NCBI GenBank assembly: GCA_020860245.1 | Contig: JAJBUQ010000027.1 | Span: 6,361-70,360, forward strand | Reading direction: 5' to 3' | Source of the DNA: Rikenellaceae bacterium | GTDB lineage: Bacteria; Bacteroidota; Bacteroidia; Bacteroidales; Rikenellaceae | DNA length: 64,000 nt | In this document: positions 9,877-18,727 of the stretch, one piece after another | Numbering within the stretch: position 1 is the first letter of the stretch | Layout: every line of letters begins with the position of its first letter | Notes under the pieces: generated by a model | Seen by the model: the letters and a program-made list of their open reading frames with translations, nothing else | Told to the model about the DNA's origin: nothing | Databases searched by the model: none | Program-made: the position numbers and the translations under genes

Positions 9877-9914
9877 CAAAAATACATCACAAATCTGAAT
9901 TTTATATACTTTTG
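9877..9914. promoter_or_regulatory. divergent aroQ / thiL promoters
   Basis: On minus, TATTTTTG (9877-9884) precedes aroQ. On plus, TACTTTTG (9907-9914) precedes thiL. Both fit TAnnTTTG, and the two elements are only 22 bp apart. No clear -33 element was found. Confidence 0.65.
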
Positions 9915-9938
9915 TGTTAAAATAGTTTAAAATATTAC

Positions 9939-10940
9939 ATGAATAAGTCTGGGAGAGGAGAATTTCAACTGATAGAGTTAATTAATAAAACTTTTAGCGG
10001 ATTGGTTCCCATTGGTTTTGAGGGAATAGGAGACGATTGCGCCATAATACCCATAAATCCAGATGAGTCTTTTGTTGTTACAACTGATATGCTTATCGAA
10101 GATGTGCACTTCGTAAGGGACCGTATATCTTCTTTTGAGCTCGGAGGTAAATCTTTAGCTGTTAGTCTCAGCGATGTGGCTTCTATGGGGGCTGTACCTG
10201 TGGCTTCATTTCTTTCTTTTGCGCTCCCTTCCGAAGTTTCGGATTCCTGGCGGATGGATTTTATAGAGGGATATAAGAAATTGTCTGATATATACAATGC
10301 TCCCCTTTTAGGCGGCGATACAACGGGTTCCAAAGATAAAATAACGATAAATGTAACGCTCTTAGGACGAGTAAGTCATAATAACATAAAGAGACGATCA
10401 GGAGCAGTACCCGGAGATAAAATATGTGTTTCGGGCGATTTAGGAGATTCGGCCGCAGGATTAAAACTGTTGTTATGCGGTCATCCAATAGAAAACCGGC
10501 ATGAAGCAGAATTGGTGACCAGCCATAACAATCCATATCCGTATATAAGGGAAGGAATTTGGTTAGGTGGTAAAAATACGGTAACGTCGATGATGGATGT
10601 CTCAGACGGTATAGCTTCCGACATAAGACATATTATGGATAGATCCGGGGTCGGTGCGATTATTGAATTGGATAAAATCCCGCTGTCCAAGCCATTGGAA
10701 GAAATTTCTGCGCAATATAATTGGGACAAATACCGCCTTGCAGTTGCCGGAGGAGAGGATTATGTTTTGTTATTTACTGTAAGTCCGGAATATTTTTCTG
10801 ATTTAAGGGCTGAATATAAGGCCGAATTTGGTATGGATATTTATTGTATTGGAACGGTTACTGAGCCTGATAACGGACTTATATGGAAAAGAAACGACAT
10901 TGTGGTTAATGAGAATTTTGTAGGATACCGACATTTTTAA
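9939..10940 (+). CDS. thiL: thiamine-monophosphate kinase
   Basis: Phosphorylates thiamine monophosphate to the cofactor thiamine diphosphate. The 333-residue protein has the AIR-synthase-like fold motifs GIGDDCAI, TTDMLIEDVHF, LSDVASMGA, GGDTTGS and the later MDVSDGIASD and AGGEDYVLLF. Start ATG is 25 bp after a clear -7 element. The membrane phosphoesterase follows 13 bp later and thiD after that, so two thiamine genes share a transcript. Confidence 0.95.
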   Translation: MNKSGRGEFQLIELINKTFSGLVPIGFEGIGDDCAIIPINPDESFVVTTDMLIEDVHFVRDRISSFELGGKSLAVSLSDVASMGAVPVASFLSFALPSEVSDSWRMDFIEGYKKLSDIYNAPLLGGDTTGSKDKITINVTLLGRVSHNNIKRRSGAVPGDKICVSGDLGDSAAGLKLLLCGHPIENRHEAELVTSHNNPYPYIREGIWLGGKNTVTSMMDVSDGIASDIRHIMDRSGVGAIIELDKIPLSKPLEEISAQYNWDKYRLAVAGGEDYVLLFTVSPEYFSDLRAEYKAEFGMDIYCIGTVTEPDNGLIWKRNDIVVNENFVGYRHF

Positions 10941-10953
10941 ATTTTTGGGGGTT

Positions 10954-12147
10954 ATGGATAGATTGATCTGGATAAATATATTTTTTATTATTTTTTTTAA
11001 CGGTCTTGCCGATTGGTACATTTACAAATATTTTATCCGTAAGATAGCAGAAAACAGAGCGGTAAAAATCATTCACTGGGCTGTTGATGCGGTATTTGTA
11101 TTCCTTCTGATGTATATGTTTGCTGGGGTATATTCCAACGGTATTCATATTTCTCCTGAGGCCTATCAGGATTTTATGTTTATTTATCTTTTAGTATATG
11201 TCCCTAAAGCTGTGTATATGGTATTCACATTACCTGCATTCTTAAGCCGGAAAAGGAACTTTAAACGAGGAGTTTATATTTTCGGTACATTTGTGTCCGC
11301 ATTGCTGTTAGTGTCCTGCTTATACGGTGCGACTATTGGGAAAAGTAAACTGAAGGTAAATCAAGTCGAAGTTTATAGCGATAAACTTCCGGTCGAATTC
11401 GACGGTTATAACATTATTCATTTTTCGGATATCCACCTCGGAAATCTCAGGAATGATAAAATTATTAGGAAAATACTGGATGAAATTGAAGTATTGCGGC
11501 CGGATATAATAATATTCAGCGGTGATTTGGTACATTCCCGTACATCGGAGGTATATAAATTTCAGGAAATACTTGCGGAATTCCATGCTCCGGATGGAGT
11601 CTATACTATTTTGGGCAATCATGATTACGGAGATTATTATCGATGGGCAACAGCTGATGATTATAGGAAAAACCGCGAAGACCTGGAAGACTTTTACAAA
11701 AATATAAATTGGATATTACTGAATAACGAGTCTGAATTTATCCATAGAGGAGCGGAATCAATCTCTATAATAGGGGTGGAGAATTGGGGAGAACCTCCAT
11801 TCCCTCAATATGGTGATTTGAAAAAAGCAACGGAGAATGTTCCCGAAGAGGATTTTAAAATCCTTATAACTCACAATCCGAATCATTGGATTGCGGAGGT
11901 CCTGGGTAAAACGGACATCGATCTTGCCTTATCTGGTCACACGCATGGTATGCAGTTAGCTTTTAATTTTTTTGGTAAAAGAGTTTCTCCTGCGAGTTTG
12001 AGGTATAAATTCTGGGGAGGGCTTTATAATATCGACGGTCAATATATCTATGTGAATGAAGGGATAGGATTCGTATTATTCCCGTTTCGGCTCGGTTCTC
12101 CTCCCGAACTTACACTAATCACATTAAGAAATAATGAAGCAATATAA
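10954..12147 (+). CDS. membrane-anchored metallophosphoesterase
   Basis: The protein (397 residues) starts with about four transmembrane helices, followed by a calcineurin-like phosphoesterase domain. Metal-ligand motifs appear in order: FSDIHLG, FSGDLVHSR, LGNHDYGDY, ITHNPNHW and LSGHTHGMQ. This architecture matches the YkuE/YaeI group, whose members act on lipid or nucleotide phosphates; the substrate is unknown. The ATG at 10954 is preferred over a TTG nine bases upstream. Its end overlaps thiD by 14 bases. Confidence 0.88.
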   Translation: MDRLIWINIFFIIFFNGLADWYIYKYFIRKIAENRAVKIIHWAVDAVFVFLLMYMFAGVYSNGIHISPEAYQDFMFIYLLVYVPKAVYMVFTLPAFLSRKRNFKRGVYIFGTFVSALLLVSCLYGATIGKSKLKVNQVEVYSDKLPVEFDGYNIIHFSDIHLGNLRNDKIIRKILDEIEVLRPDIIIFSGDLVHSRTSEVYKFQEILAEFHAPDGVYTILGNHDYGDYYRWATADDYRKNREDLEDFYKNINWILLNNESEFIHRGAESISIIGVENWGEPPFPQYGDLKKATENVPEEDFKILITHNPNHWIAEVLGKTDIDLALSGHTHGMQLAFNFFGKRVSPASLRYKFWGGLYNIDGQYIYVNEGIGFVLFPFRLGSPPELTLITLRNNEAI

Positions 12148-12946
12148 ACGATTTTTAACGATCGCCGGTTCTGATTCAGGCGGAGGAGCAGGCATACAGG
12201 CAGATATAAAAACAGCCTATGCCCTGGTGTGTTATGCGATGTCGGTGATAACTGCAGTTACCGCCCAAAATACAATGGGAGTGTCAGGAATCCATGTAAT
12301 TCCGCAAAATATCGTCGAATTGCAATTGGAAGCGATTTTAAAAGACATCGGAGTGGATGCCGTAAAAATAGGAATGGTTCCTACCCCGGAGACAACTGAT
12401 GTAATAGGCGGCATATTGTCGAAATACGGTGTTAAGAAAATTATTTTGGACCCTGTGATGATCGCGACCTCCGGAGACAGATTGATATCGGAGAGAGCTG
12501 TGGAAATTATAAAATCGAAATTATTCCCTATTGCCGACCTTGTAACACCAAATATTCCGGAAACCGAATTTATAACCGGAGTGAAGTTTACCGGGAATAA
12601 TATAGAAAATTTTAAGGAAGCGGCAAAATGGTTTGGAAGCAATGGCGTAAACTATGTTCTTATAAAATCTGGACATATTGAAGGAAAAGAGGTAACCGAT
12701 TATTTATGTCAACGAGAGAAAATTATTTTTAAGTTTCCCTACCGTAAGGTTCGAACAAAGAACACTCATGGAACAGGTTGCTCATTGTCTTCCGCGATCG
12801 GAGCTTATCTGGCTCTCGGTCAGGATTTAAGCACAGCTGTTTATAATGCGGAGGAATATATTCATAGGGCTGTATTTGCGGGATCAGAATATGAAATAGG
12901 ACAGGGGCACGGCCCTATTCATCATTTTTTTGGATTGTGGGATTAA
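12134..12946 (+). CDS. thiD: hydroxymethylpyrimidine/phosphomethylpyrimidine kinase
   Basis: Phosphorylates HMP and HMP-phosphate in thiamine biosynthesis. The 270-residue protein starts with the ribokinase-family motif IAGSDSGGGAGIQADIKT, and has the DPVMIATSG segment and the C-terminal anion-hole motif NTHGTGCSLSSAI with catalytic cysteine region. It overlaps the upstream phosphoesterase by 14 bases in another frame. The core thiC/thiE/thiG genes are not in this window. Confidence 0.95.
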   Translation: MKQYKRFLTIAGSDSGGGAGIQADIKTAYALVCYAMSVITAVTAQNTMGVSGIHVIPQNIVELQLEAILKDIGVDAVKIGMVPTPETTDVIGGILSKYGVKKIILDPVMIATSGDRLISERAVEIIKSKLFPIADLVTPNIPETEFITGVKFTGNNIENFKEAAKWFGSNGVNYVLIKSGHIEGKEVTDYLCQREKIIFKFPYRKVRTKNTHGTGCSLSSAIGAYLALGQDLSTAVYNAEEYIHRAVFAGSEYEIGQGHGPIHHFFGLWD

Positions 12947-12974
12947 TGTTTATTTTTGTATAAATTGTTAAAGG

Positions 12975-13253
12975 ATGTTGCTGTATACCCTGAAAAATAA
13001 TAAACTATTTATCATTACTCTGATCGTCTTTGTTGTACTCGTTACTTTTCTGGATAAGAACAGTCTAATAAACAATTGGCAGGTGAGAGGCAAGATTCGA
13101 GATCTCGAACAACAAAAGAAGTTTTATATGGAAAAAATAGCGGAAGACAGCCTTATGCTTGAGAATCTGAAAGACAACAAATTTCTTGAAAAATATGCCC
13201 GCGAGAATTTTTATATGAAACGTAAAAATGAGACCATTTATATTGTCAAGTAA
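12975..13253 (+). CDS. FtsB/DivIC septum-formation initiator
   Basis: Small bitopic division protein of 92 residues. A short cytoplasmic N-terminus is followed by one hydrophobic helix (LFIITLIVFVVLVTFL), then a coiled coil (residues about 38-65, RGKIRDLEQQKKFYMEKIAED), then the family tail KYARENFYMKRKNETIYIV. The protein links FtsQ/FtsL to the divisome. Its stop codon directly abuts that of the convergent gene, with no base between. Confidence 0.9.
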   Translation: MLLYTLKNNKLFIITLIVFVVLVTFLDKNSLINNWQVRGKIRDLEQQKKFYMEKIAEDSLMLENLKDNKFLEKYARENFYMKRKNETIYIVK

Positions 13254-13979
13254 TTATTTTAATTTTATACCGTTTATCTCGAATCCCTTGTTGTCCGTAT
13301 TTGTCTCTTTAACCTCCCGCTCCTTTAGGAGCATACGCCTGAAATCGAAATAATAACCTTTGGTTCCGTTTACTTTTTTATATAAAGGGTAGTAGTCACA
13401 ATATATACTAACCACCATCTTATTTTTATGAGGAATTCCGATAAAAGCCATTATATCTTCCGAATGAGAAGGATAAATAATTTGAAACGGAGATTTTTCT
13501 TTTTTACCGCTGCCCGAAGACATTATTGTTTTGATAATCATGTTTAGTCTGTAAGCATTTTTAAAGGTGTTCTCCGAATCTTTTATTTCATCATAAAAAA
13601 AAGTCAGTAAATTGATATTCTCTATATTGAATGGCTCCAGATAAAGAGAAGATTCGAGGAATCGAATAACACCGAGATAGTCAGCTTCAGTTGGATCTTC
13701 TAACGATAAAGTATAGTATATCAGACCATTATCGTTCACGGTTTTATATGGCTCATAATTATCGTTATAGGCAAATCCATAATAAAGATGTTGGTAATCT
13801 TCCAGGGTAAGATCGAGATCACCGTCGAGATAACGTGACATCAACGCAGGGTAGTAAAAACGTGAATCTATATCGTTGATATTTTTCAACAATTCAGTGT
13901 CGTCGAAAATATCGTTTGCAATTACTGGTAGTTGCAAGAGTATAAATAAAGTCAATAATAAATTTTTCATATGTTTCAT
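13254..13979 (-). CDS. DUF4919-like secreted protein
   Basis: About 241 residues with a signal peptide (MKNLLLTLFILLQLPVIAND). The core has FYYPALMSRYLDGDLDLTLEDY and HLYYGFAY, a pattern I associate with the Bacteroidota DUF4919 family; this is from memory. It also has a possible short helical-repeat middle and a GYYFDFRRML tail. I chose the ATG at 13979; a nearby one at 13970 is equally possible, and the longer frame upstream runs into the holA promoter. Function unknown. Confidence 0.65.
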   Translation of the reverse strand: MKHMKNLLLTLFILLQLPVIANDIFDDTELLKNINDIDSRFYYPALMSRYLDGDLDLTLEDYQHLYYGFAYNDNYEPYKTVNDNGLIYYTLSLEDPTEADYLGVIRFLESSLYLEPFNIENINLLTFFYDEIKDSENTFKNAYRLNMIIKTIMSSGSGKKEKSPFQIIYPSHSEDIMAFIGIPHKNKMVVSIYCDYYPLYKKVNGTKGYYFDFRRMLLKEREVKETNTDNKGFEINGIKLK

Positions 13980-14014
13980 AACGGTAAAAATATTCAAAAA
14001 ATTATAAAAACAGC

Positions 14015-14022
14015 TACCTTTG
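14015..14022 (+). promoter_or_regulatory. -7 promoter element of holA
   Basis: TACCTTTG, exact TAnnTTTG match, 22 bp before the holA ATG. Confidence 0.65.
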
Positions 14023-14044
14023 AACAAAATTACTTGTGACATAA

Positions 14045-15115
14045 ATGGCAAAAAGCGGGAAAACAAATTTTAAAGATAGTTTGTTGCAGTATACCAAGAT
14101 ACGTAAAGATGTATTAAATGGTGTTATTTCTCCAGTATACCTTCTCATGGGAGAGGAATCTTTTTTTATAGATAAAATAACGGATCTCCTATCGAACAAC
14201 CTTCTTCAGGAGGATGAGAGAACCCTAAACCAGACGATTATATATGGAAAAGATTCTGATGCCGGCTCTGTGATAAATCTTTGCAGGCAGATGCCGATGA
14301 CCGGAAGCAGGAGTGTAGTCGTAGTTAAAGAGGCCCAACAATTGAAAAAACTGGAAATTCTGTCTTCCTATGTGGAAAAACCTTCGCATAGCTCCATTCT
14401 GGTAATTTGCCACAAAGGGAAAAATATAGACAAGAGGACTCCCCTATATAAAAATTCGGTTAAATCCGGAATTGTTATGGAATCTGTTGTGCCACGCGAG
14501 TATGAAATAGGGCCGTGGCTGGAGAGTATCTGCAATGAAAAAGGAATGAAACTCGATTGGCAGGCTTTAGCCCTTATTCTCGAATATTTAGGGACCGATT
14601 TGTCACGTATCTCGAACGAGATTGATAAATTATCGACAATTTTACCAACCGCGGAGAAAAATGTCACGTCTCATACAATTGAAAAATATATCGGGGTCAG
14701 TAAGGAATATAATAATTTCGAACTTACAAAAGCAATATCAGAGAAAGATTTGCTCAAGGCCCTTAAGATAGTTGATTACTTTAAGAACAATCCTAAAGAT
14801 AATCCTTATGTGGTTACGATATCCTCTGTTTTTACCCATTTTCAGAGGATATTCTTACTTAATTATGAAAAATGGATGGCCCGCAAAACCGGAAAAATGC
14901 TTCCTTCCGATATGGAACTGGCGAAATTATTGAAATTACCGAACCCGTTTTTTTTAAATGAATATAAAACCGCATCGAATTTATATCCGAATAACAAGGT
15001 ATTTGCGATATTAGGGTTATTGCGAGAATACGATTTGAAAGGAAAAGGGATAAATCAGGGATCCACGGATCATGGAGATCTTTTAAAAGAGTTGGTACTT
15101 AAAATAATGTTATGA
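14045..15115 (+). CDS. holA: DNA polymerase III delta subunit
   Basis: Clamp-loader subunit that opens the beta sliding clamp. The 356-residue protein has the family pattern VYLLMGEESFFIDKITDLL at the N-terminus, a degenerate AAA+ fold without Walker motifs, the LEYLGTDLSRISNEIDKL helix, and the C-terminal collar domain. It overlaps the rhomboid gene by 4 bases (ATGA type), so the pair is probably cotranscribed. Confidence 0.93.
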   Translation: MAKSGKTNFKDSLLQYTKIRKDVLNGVISPVYLLMGEESFFIDKITDLLSNNLLQEDERTLNQTIIYGKDSDAGSVINLCRQMPMTGSRSVVVVKEAQQLKKLEILSSYVEKPSHSSILVICHKGKNIDKRTPLYKNSVKSGIVMESVVPREYEIGPWLESICNEKGMKLDWQALALILEYLGTDLSRISNEIDKLSTILPTAEKNVTSHTIEKYIGVSKEYNNFELTKAISEKDLLKALKIVDYFKNNPKDNPYVVTISSVFTHFQRIFLLNYEKWMARKTGKMLPSDMELAKLLKLPNPFFLNEYKTASNLYPNNKVFAILGLLREYDLKGKGINQGSTDHGDLLKELVLKIML

Positions 15116-15726
15116 TGATAACGTATATAATTATATTCGTCACTTCGATCGTCTCTATTCTCTGTTTTAATAACAGAGAATTATTCGATAAATTATCTTT
15201 AAAACCATATAAAATAACCAAAAACAACGAGTGGTACCGAATAATAACTCATAGCTTCGTACATGGAGACTATATACATCTGATAATAAATATGTTCGTG
15301 TTGTATTCCTTTGGTAGTTGGGTAGAAGAACTATGGAAAATGAAGGAACGTGCAGGAATAGTCGCCAACGGTACAATATGCTACCTTATTCTATATTTTG
15401 GCGGCATGATAATAGCTTCGATAAACGATGTGATAAAAAATAGAAATAATCCAAATTATACTTCTATAGGAGCTTCAGGAGCCGTGTCCGCTGTAATATT
15501 CACTTCGATCTTCTTCTATCCGTGGAATAAAATTTATTTTTTTGGAGTACTTCCGATACCTGGACTATTATTCGGAATCTTATATCTTGCTTATTCACAG
15601 TATATGTCTAAAAAAGAAGGAGGCATCATAAATCATCTCGCTCATTTTTATGGAGCGGTTTATGGATTCCTATTTCCAATCCTTATCAACTCCTCATTTA
15701 TATACGACTTTCTGAATAATTTTTAA
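15112..15726 (+). CDS. rhomboid family intramembrane serine protease
   Basis: Polytopic inner-membrane protease of 204 residues with about six membrane helices. The catalytic serine is S122 in GASG. The catalytic histidine is H178 in NHLAHFYGAVYG. The oxyanion-side HSFVHGDYIHLIINM motif supplies H47, H51, H56 and N60. All core residues are kept, so an active protease is expected; substrates are unknown. It follows holA with a 4-base overlap and abuts the convergent ABC ATPase gene with no spacer. Confidence 0.9.
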   Translation: MMITYIIIFVTSIVSILCFNNRELFDKLSLKPYKITKNNEWYRIITHSFVHGDYIHLIINMFVLYSFGSWVEELWKMKERAGIVANGTICYLILYFGGMIIASINDVIKNRNNPNYTSIGASGAVSAVIFTSIFFYPWNKIYFFGVLPIPGLLFGILYLAYSQYMSKKEGGIINHLAHFYGAVYGFLFPILINSSFIYDFLNNF

Positions 15727-17136
15727 TCACAAACTCAATATATGAGTTATACAGCCCGGGAATTCTTTTTCGTAATGGGATACATATATCAATGTAGTAT
15801 TTTCACTGACGACAAATTCATCGATGATATTTCGAATTTTTATTTTGTTTTTCGTATCCAGTCCGTGCAGTGGTTCATCGAGAATCAGAACTTCCGGTTC
15901 TTTCACAAAGGTTCGTGCAAGTAAGGCTAACCGTTGTTCGCCGGAAGATATTTTAGTAAATGATTTTTCTTCCAAATGTTCGATATCGAGTAGCTTCAGC
16001 CATTTCCGGCATTGGGCACGCTGTTCGTCCGAGTATCTCCATATACTGCCGATAGTGTCGAATAATCCGGAGGCAACAACGTCCAATACTGAAATATTCT
16101 GAGAATAAAAAGTGTGCATCTCCGGAGAGATATAACCTATTCTTTTTTTTACGTCCCAAATGCTTTGTCCCGACGATCCTCTCTTTTTTCCGAATATTTT
16201 TATGTCGTTCGAGTATGCCTGCGGATGATCCGCATTTATAAGGCTTAGAATAGTCGATTTCCCTTTTCCATTCCCACCTGTCAGCACCCATCTTTCGCCT
16301 GTTTTAATATGCCATTTGAAATTATTCAGAATTACTTTGGTTCCGTATTTAACTGAAATATTATTTAATTCAATGATATTTTCCTTTCTCTGAATTTCAT
16401 TCGCACAAATTCTGTCCGCTCGCTCCAAGATTATATTACTTTGAGAAATAAAATTGTTGTAGGATATCGGTTCCTGCACTGTCATATCCTGAATAGGTAA
16501 AATATGTGTGACAAAATCCGGAATGTCTTCAGAAGAAGAAAATATAAATATCAGCTGCGTTTTAGCGTAATAAGTAAGTTTTTTCAGAGTCTGGGTAAGT
16601 ACTTCTCTCGATTCTGCGTCTAACCCTATGTATGGATTATCGATTATCAGTATCTTCGGTTCTTCCATAAGGCTCTTGGTCAGAAGAAATTTGCGTAACT
16701 CTCCGCTGGACAAGAAGTTTATTTTTTTATCGATCATCCGATCTATTCCGAATATGGACAAAATCTCCGGCTCCAGCGAAGTTCCGAGTAGATCTTGTAC
16801 TGTGGGCATGTCGTCATTTTCCGTACTGTGCCAACGTTGTTGGTAGTATGAGTTACGGAAGTTGGCAAGTCCGTATACGCTGTCGAATGTTAACATTCTT
16901 ACTGCTTGCCAGGGCGCTTTATCGGTAGTGGATAGTACATTATATCTTATTTTTCCGATACTTATCGGAATTTTTCCACTTATAATATTACCAAGTATGG
17001 TTTTTCCCGATCCATTGGCTCCGGTTATAGCCCATACCTCTCCGTACTTTAACTGCCAGTTTATGGGTTCTTTAAAATGTAGCTCTTTTATTCTGGGCTG
17101 ACACTCCGTTAATTCCAAATAATATTCGTTATCCAT
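15727..17136 (-). CDS. soluble ABC protein with two ATPase domains (ModF/PhrA-like)
   Basis: 469 residues with two complete nucleotide-binding domains and no membrane segment. Domain 1 has Walker A TGANGSGKT, signature LSSGELRK and Walker B ILIIDNP. Domain 2 has Walker A TGGNGKGKS, signature ISSGEQRL and Walker B VLILDEP. The layout matches E. coli ModF (PhrA), whose role is poorly known, and no transporter permease is adjacent. The start at 17136 is chosen because the frame further upstream is only the guaA terminator hairpin translated. Confidence 0.83.
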   Translation of the reverse strand: MDNEYYLELTECQPRIKELHFKEPINWQLKYGEVWAITGANGSGKTILGNIISGKIPISIGKIRYNVLSTTDKAPWQAVRMLTFDSVYGLANFRNSYYQQRWHSTENDDMPTVQDLLGTSLEPEILSIFGIDRMIDKKINFLSSGELRKFLLTKSLMEEPKILIIDNPYIGLDAESREVLTQTLKKLTYYAKTQLIFIFSSSEDIPDFVTHILPIQDMTVQEPISYNNFISQSNIILERADRICANEIQRKENIIELNNISVKYGTKVILNNFKWHIKTGERWVLTGGNGKGKSTILSLINADHPQAYSNDIKIFGKKRGSSGQSIWDVKKRIGYISPEMHTFYSQNISVLDVVASGLFDTIGSIWRYSDEQRAQCRKWLKLLDIEHLEEKSFTKISSGEQRLALLARTFVKEPEVLILDEPLHGLDTKNKIKIRNIIDEFVVSENTTLIYVSHYEKEFPGCITHILSL

Positions 17137-17140
17137 AATG

Positions 17141-17173
17141 TTTAAATAACAGGCTGCTTGATCACAAGCAGCC
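17141..17173 (-). terminator. guaA: terminator after guaA
   Basis: On minus, GGCTGCTTG and CAAGCAGCC pair around a 4-base loop, followed by TGTTATTT. It lies 15 bp after the guaA stop and just ahead of the ABC gene start, so the downstream gene may be expressed by read-through. Confidence 0.75.
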
Positions 17174-17187
17174 ATATTCGTTTCCGA

Positions 17188-18717
17188 TTATTCCCACTCG
17201 ATGGTTGCAGGCGGTTTTGAGCTGATATCGTAAACGACTCTGTTTATTCCTTTTACTTTATTTATAATATCATTGGAGACCTTTGCAAGAAAATCATAAG
17301 GTAAGTGAACCCAGTCTGCGGTCATTCCGTCAGTAGATATTACGGCTCGGAGGGCTACGCAGTTCTCATAAGTTCTTTCGTCTCCCATAACCCCTACGGA
17401 TTGAACCGGAAGCAGCATTACTCCTGCCTGCCATACTTTATCATATAATCCGTATTCCCTGAGGCCGTCGATAAATATTTTGTCCGCTTCCTGAAGAATG
17501 CGTACCTTTTCTTCGGTGACTTCTCCGAGAATCCTAATACCGAGACCCGGTCCTGGGAACGGGTGCCTGCCGAGAATTATTTCAGGTATATTCAGCTGTC
17601 TGCCCACGCGTCTTACTTCATCTTTAAATAACAGACGGAGCGGTTCGACTATTTTAAGATTCATTTTTTCCGGAAGTCCTCCGACATTATGATGAGATTT
17701 AATAGTTGCCGAAGGTCCATTGACAGAGACTGATTCTATGACGTCCGGGTATATGGTTCCCTGAGCAAGCCATTTTACATCCTTAAGTTTTTGAGCTTCA
17801 TCGTCAAAGACTTCTATGAAATCACGCCCGATTATTTTGCGTTTTGTTTCAGGGTCGGTCACGCCCTTGAGGTCGTCAAGGAATTTTTTCCCTGCAGGAA
17901 CACCGACCACATTAAGCCCCATGGTTTTATATGATTCCAAAACATTCTCGAATTCGTTTTTGCGGAGAAGGCCCATATCCACAAATATACATATCAGATT
18001 GTCTCCGATAGCCTTATGAAGCAGTTCCGCCGCAACAGATGAATCCACCCCGCCTGATAATCCGAGAACGACTTTGTCGCCGCCTAATTTTTGCTGTAAT
18101 TCCTTAACGGTCGTTTCAACAAACGATTCCGGCGTCCAATCCTGTTTACTTCCGCAGATGTCTACGACAAAGTTTTTCAGAAGTTTGCTCCCTTCTTCGG
18201 AGTGGTACACTTCCGGATGAAACTGTATGGCGTAGGTGTTCTCGTCATCTATTTTGTATGCGGCGAATCTTACATCGTCGGTGCTCGCTATTACCCTATA
18301 ATTCTCCGGAAGTTTTATTATAGTGTCTCCATGCGACATCCACACCTGAGATTGAGGTCTCATATCCTTAAATAAAGGGCACCCCGAAACGGAGATATTG
18401 AGTAATGCACGTCCGTACTCACGCGTAGATGAAGGCACTACCTCGCCTCCGAAATTATGAGCCATGTACTGTGCGCCGTAGCATACTCCCAACAAAGGCA
18501 GTTTTCCTTTAATATAACTGAGATCGATCTGTGGAGCCTCATTGTCGCGGACTGAGTATGGACTTCCGGACAGAATTACACCTTTAACCGAACTGTCGAT
18601 CTCCGGATAATGATTGTATGGATGAATTTCACAATATACATTCAATTCCCTTACCCTGCGGGCAATGAGTTGGGTATATTGAGATCCGAAATCGAGGATT
18701 AATATTTTTTCCTGCAT
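17188..18717 (-). CDS. guaA: GMP synthase (glutamine-hydrolysing)
   Basis: Aminates XMP to GMP using glutamine and ATP. 509 residues: an N-terminal class I amidotransferase with triad C79 (GVCYGAQ), H167 and E169 (FHPEV); an ATP-pyrophosphatase loop [10 protein letters not shown]; and the C-terminal dimerisation domain ending PPATIEWE. The start [15 protein letters not shown] at 18717 is preferred; the longer in-frame start at 18762 runs back into the pheT coding region. It follows pheT by 10 bp. Confidence 0.97.
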   Translation of the reverse strand: MQEKILILDFGSQYTQLIARRVRELNVYCEIHPYNHYPEIDSSVKGVILSGSPYSVRDNEAPQIDLSYIKGKLPLLGVCYGAQYMAHNFGGEVVPSSTREYGRALLNISVSGCPLFKDMRPQSQVWMSHGDTIIKLPENYRVIASTDDVRFAAYKIDDENTYAIQFHPEVYHSEEGSKLLKNFVVDICGSKQDWTPESFVETTVKELQQKLGGDKVVLGLSGGVDSSVAAELLHKAIGDNLICIFVDMGLLRKNEFENVLESYKTMGLNVVGVPAGKKFLDDLKGVTDPETKRKIIGRDFIEVFDDEAQKLKDVKWLAQGTIYPDVIESVSVNGPSATIKSHHNVGGLPEKMNLKIVEPLRLLFKDEVRRVGRQLNIPEIILGRHPFPGPGLGIRILGEVTEEKVRILQEADKIFIDGLREYGLYDKVWQAGVMLLPVQSVGVMGDERTYENCVALRAVISTDGMTADWVHLPYDFLAKVSNDIINKVKGINRVVYDISSKPPATIEWE

Positions 18718-18727
18718 ATAATGATGA

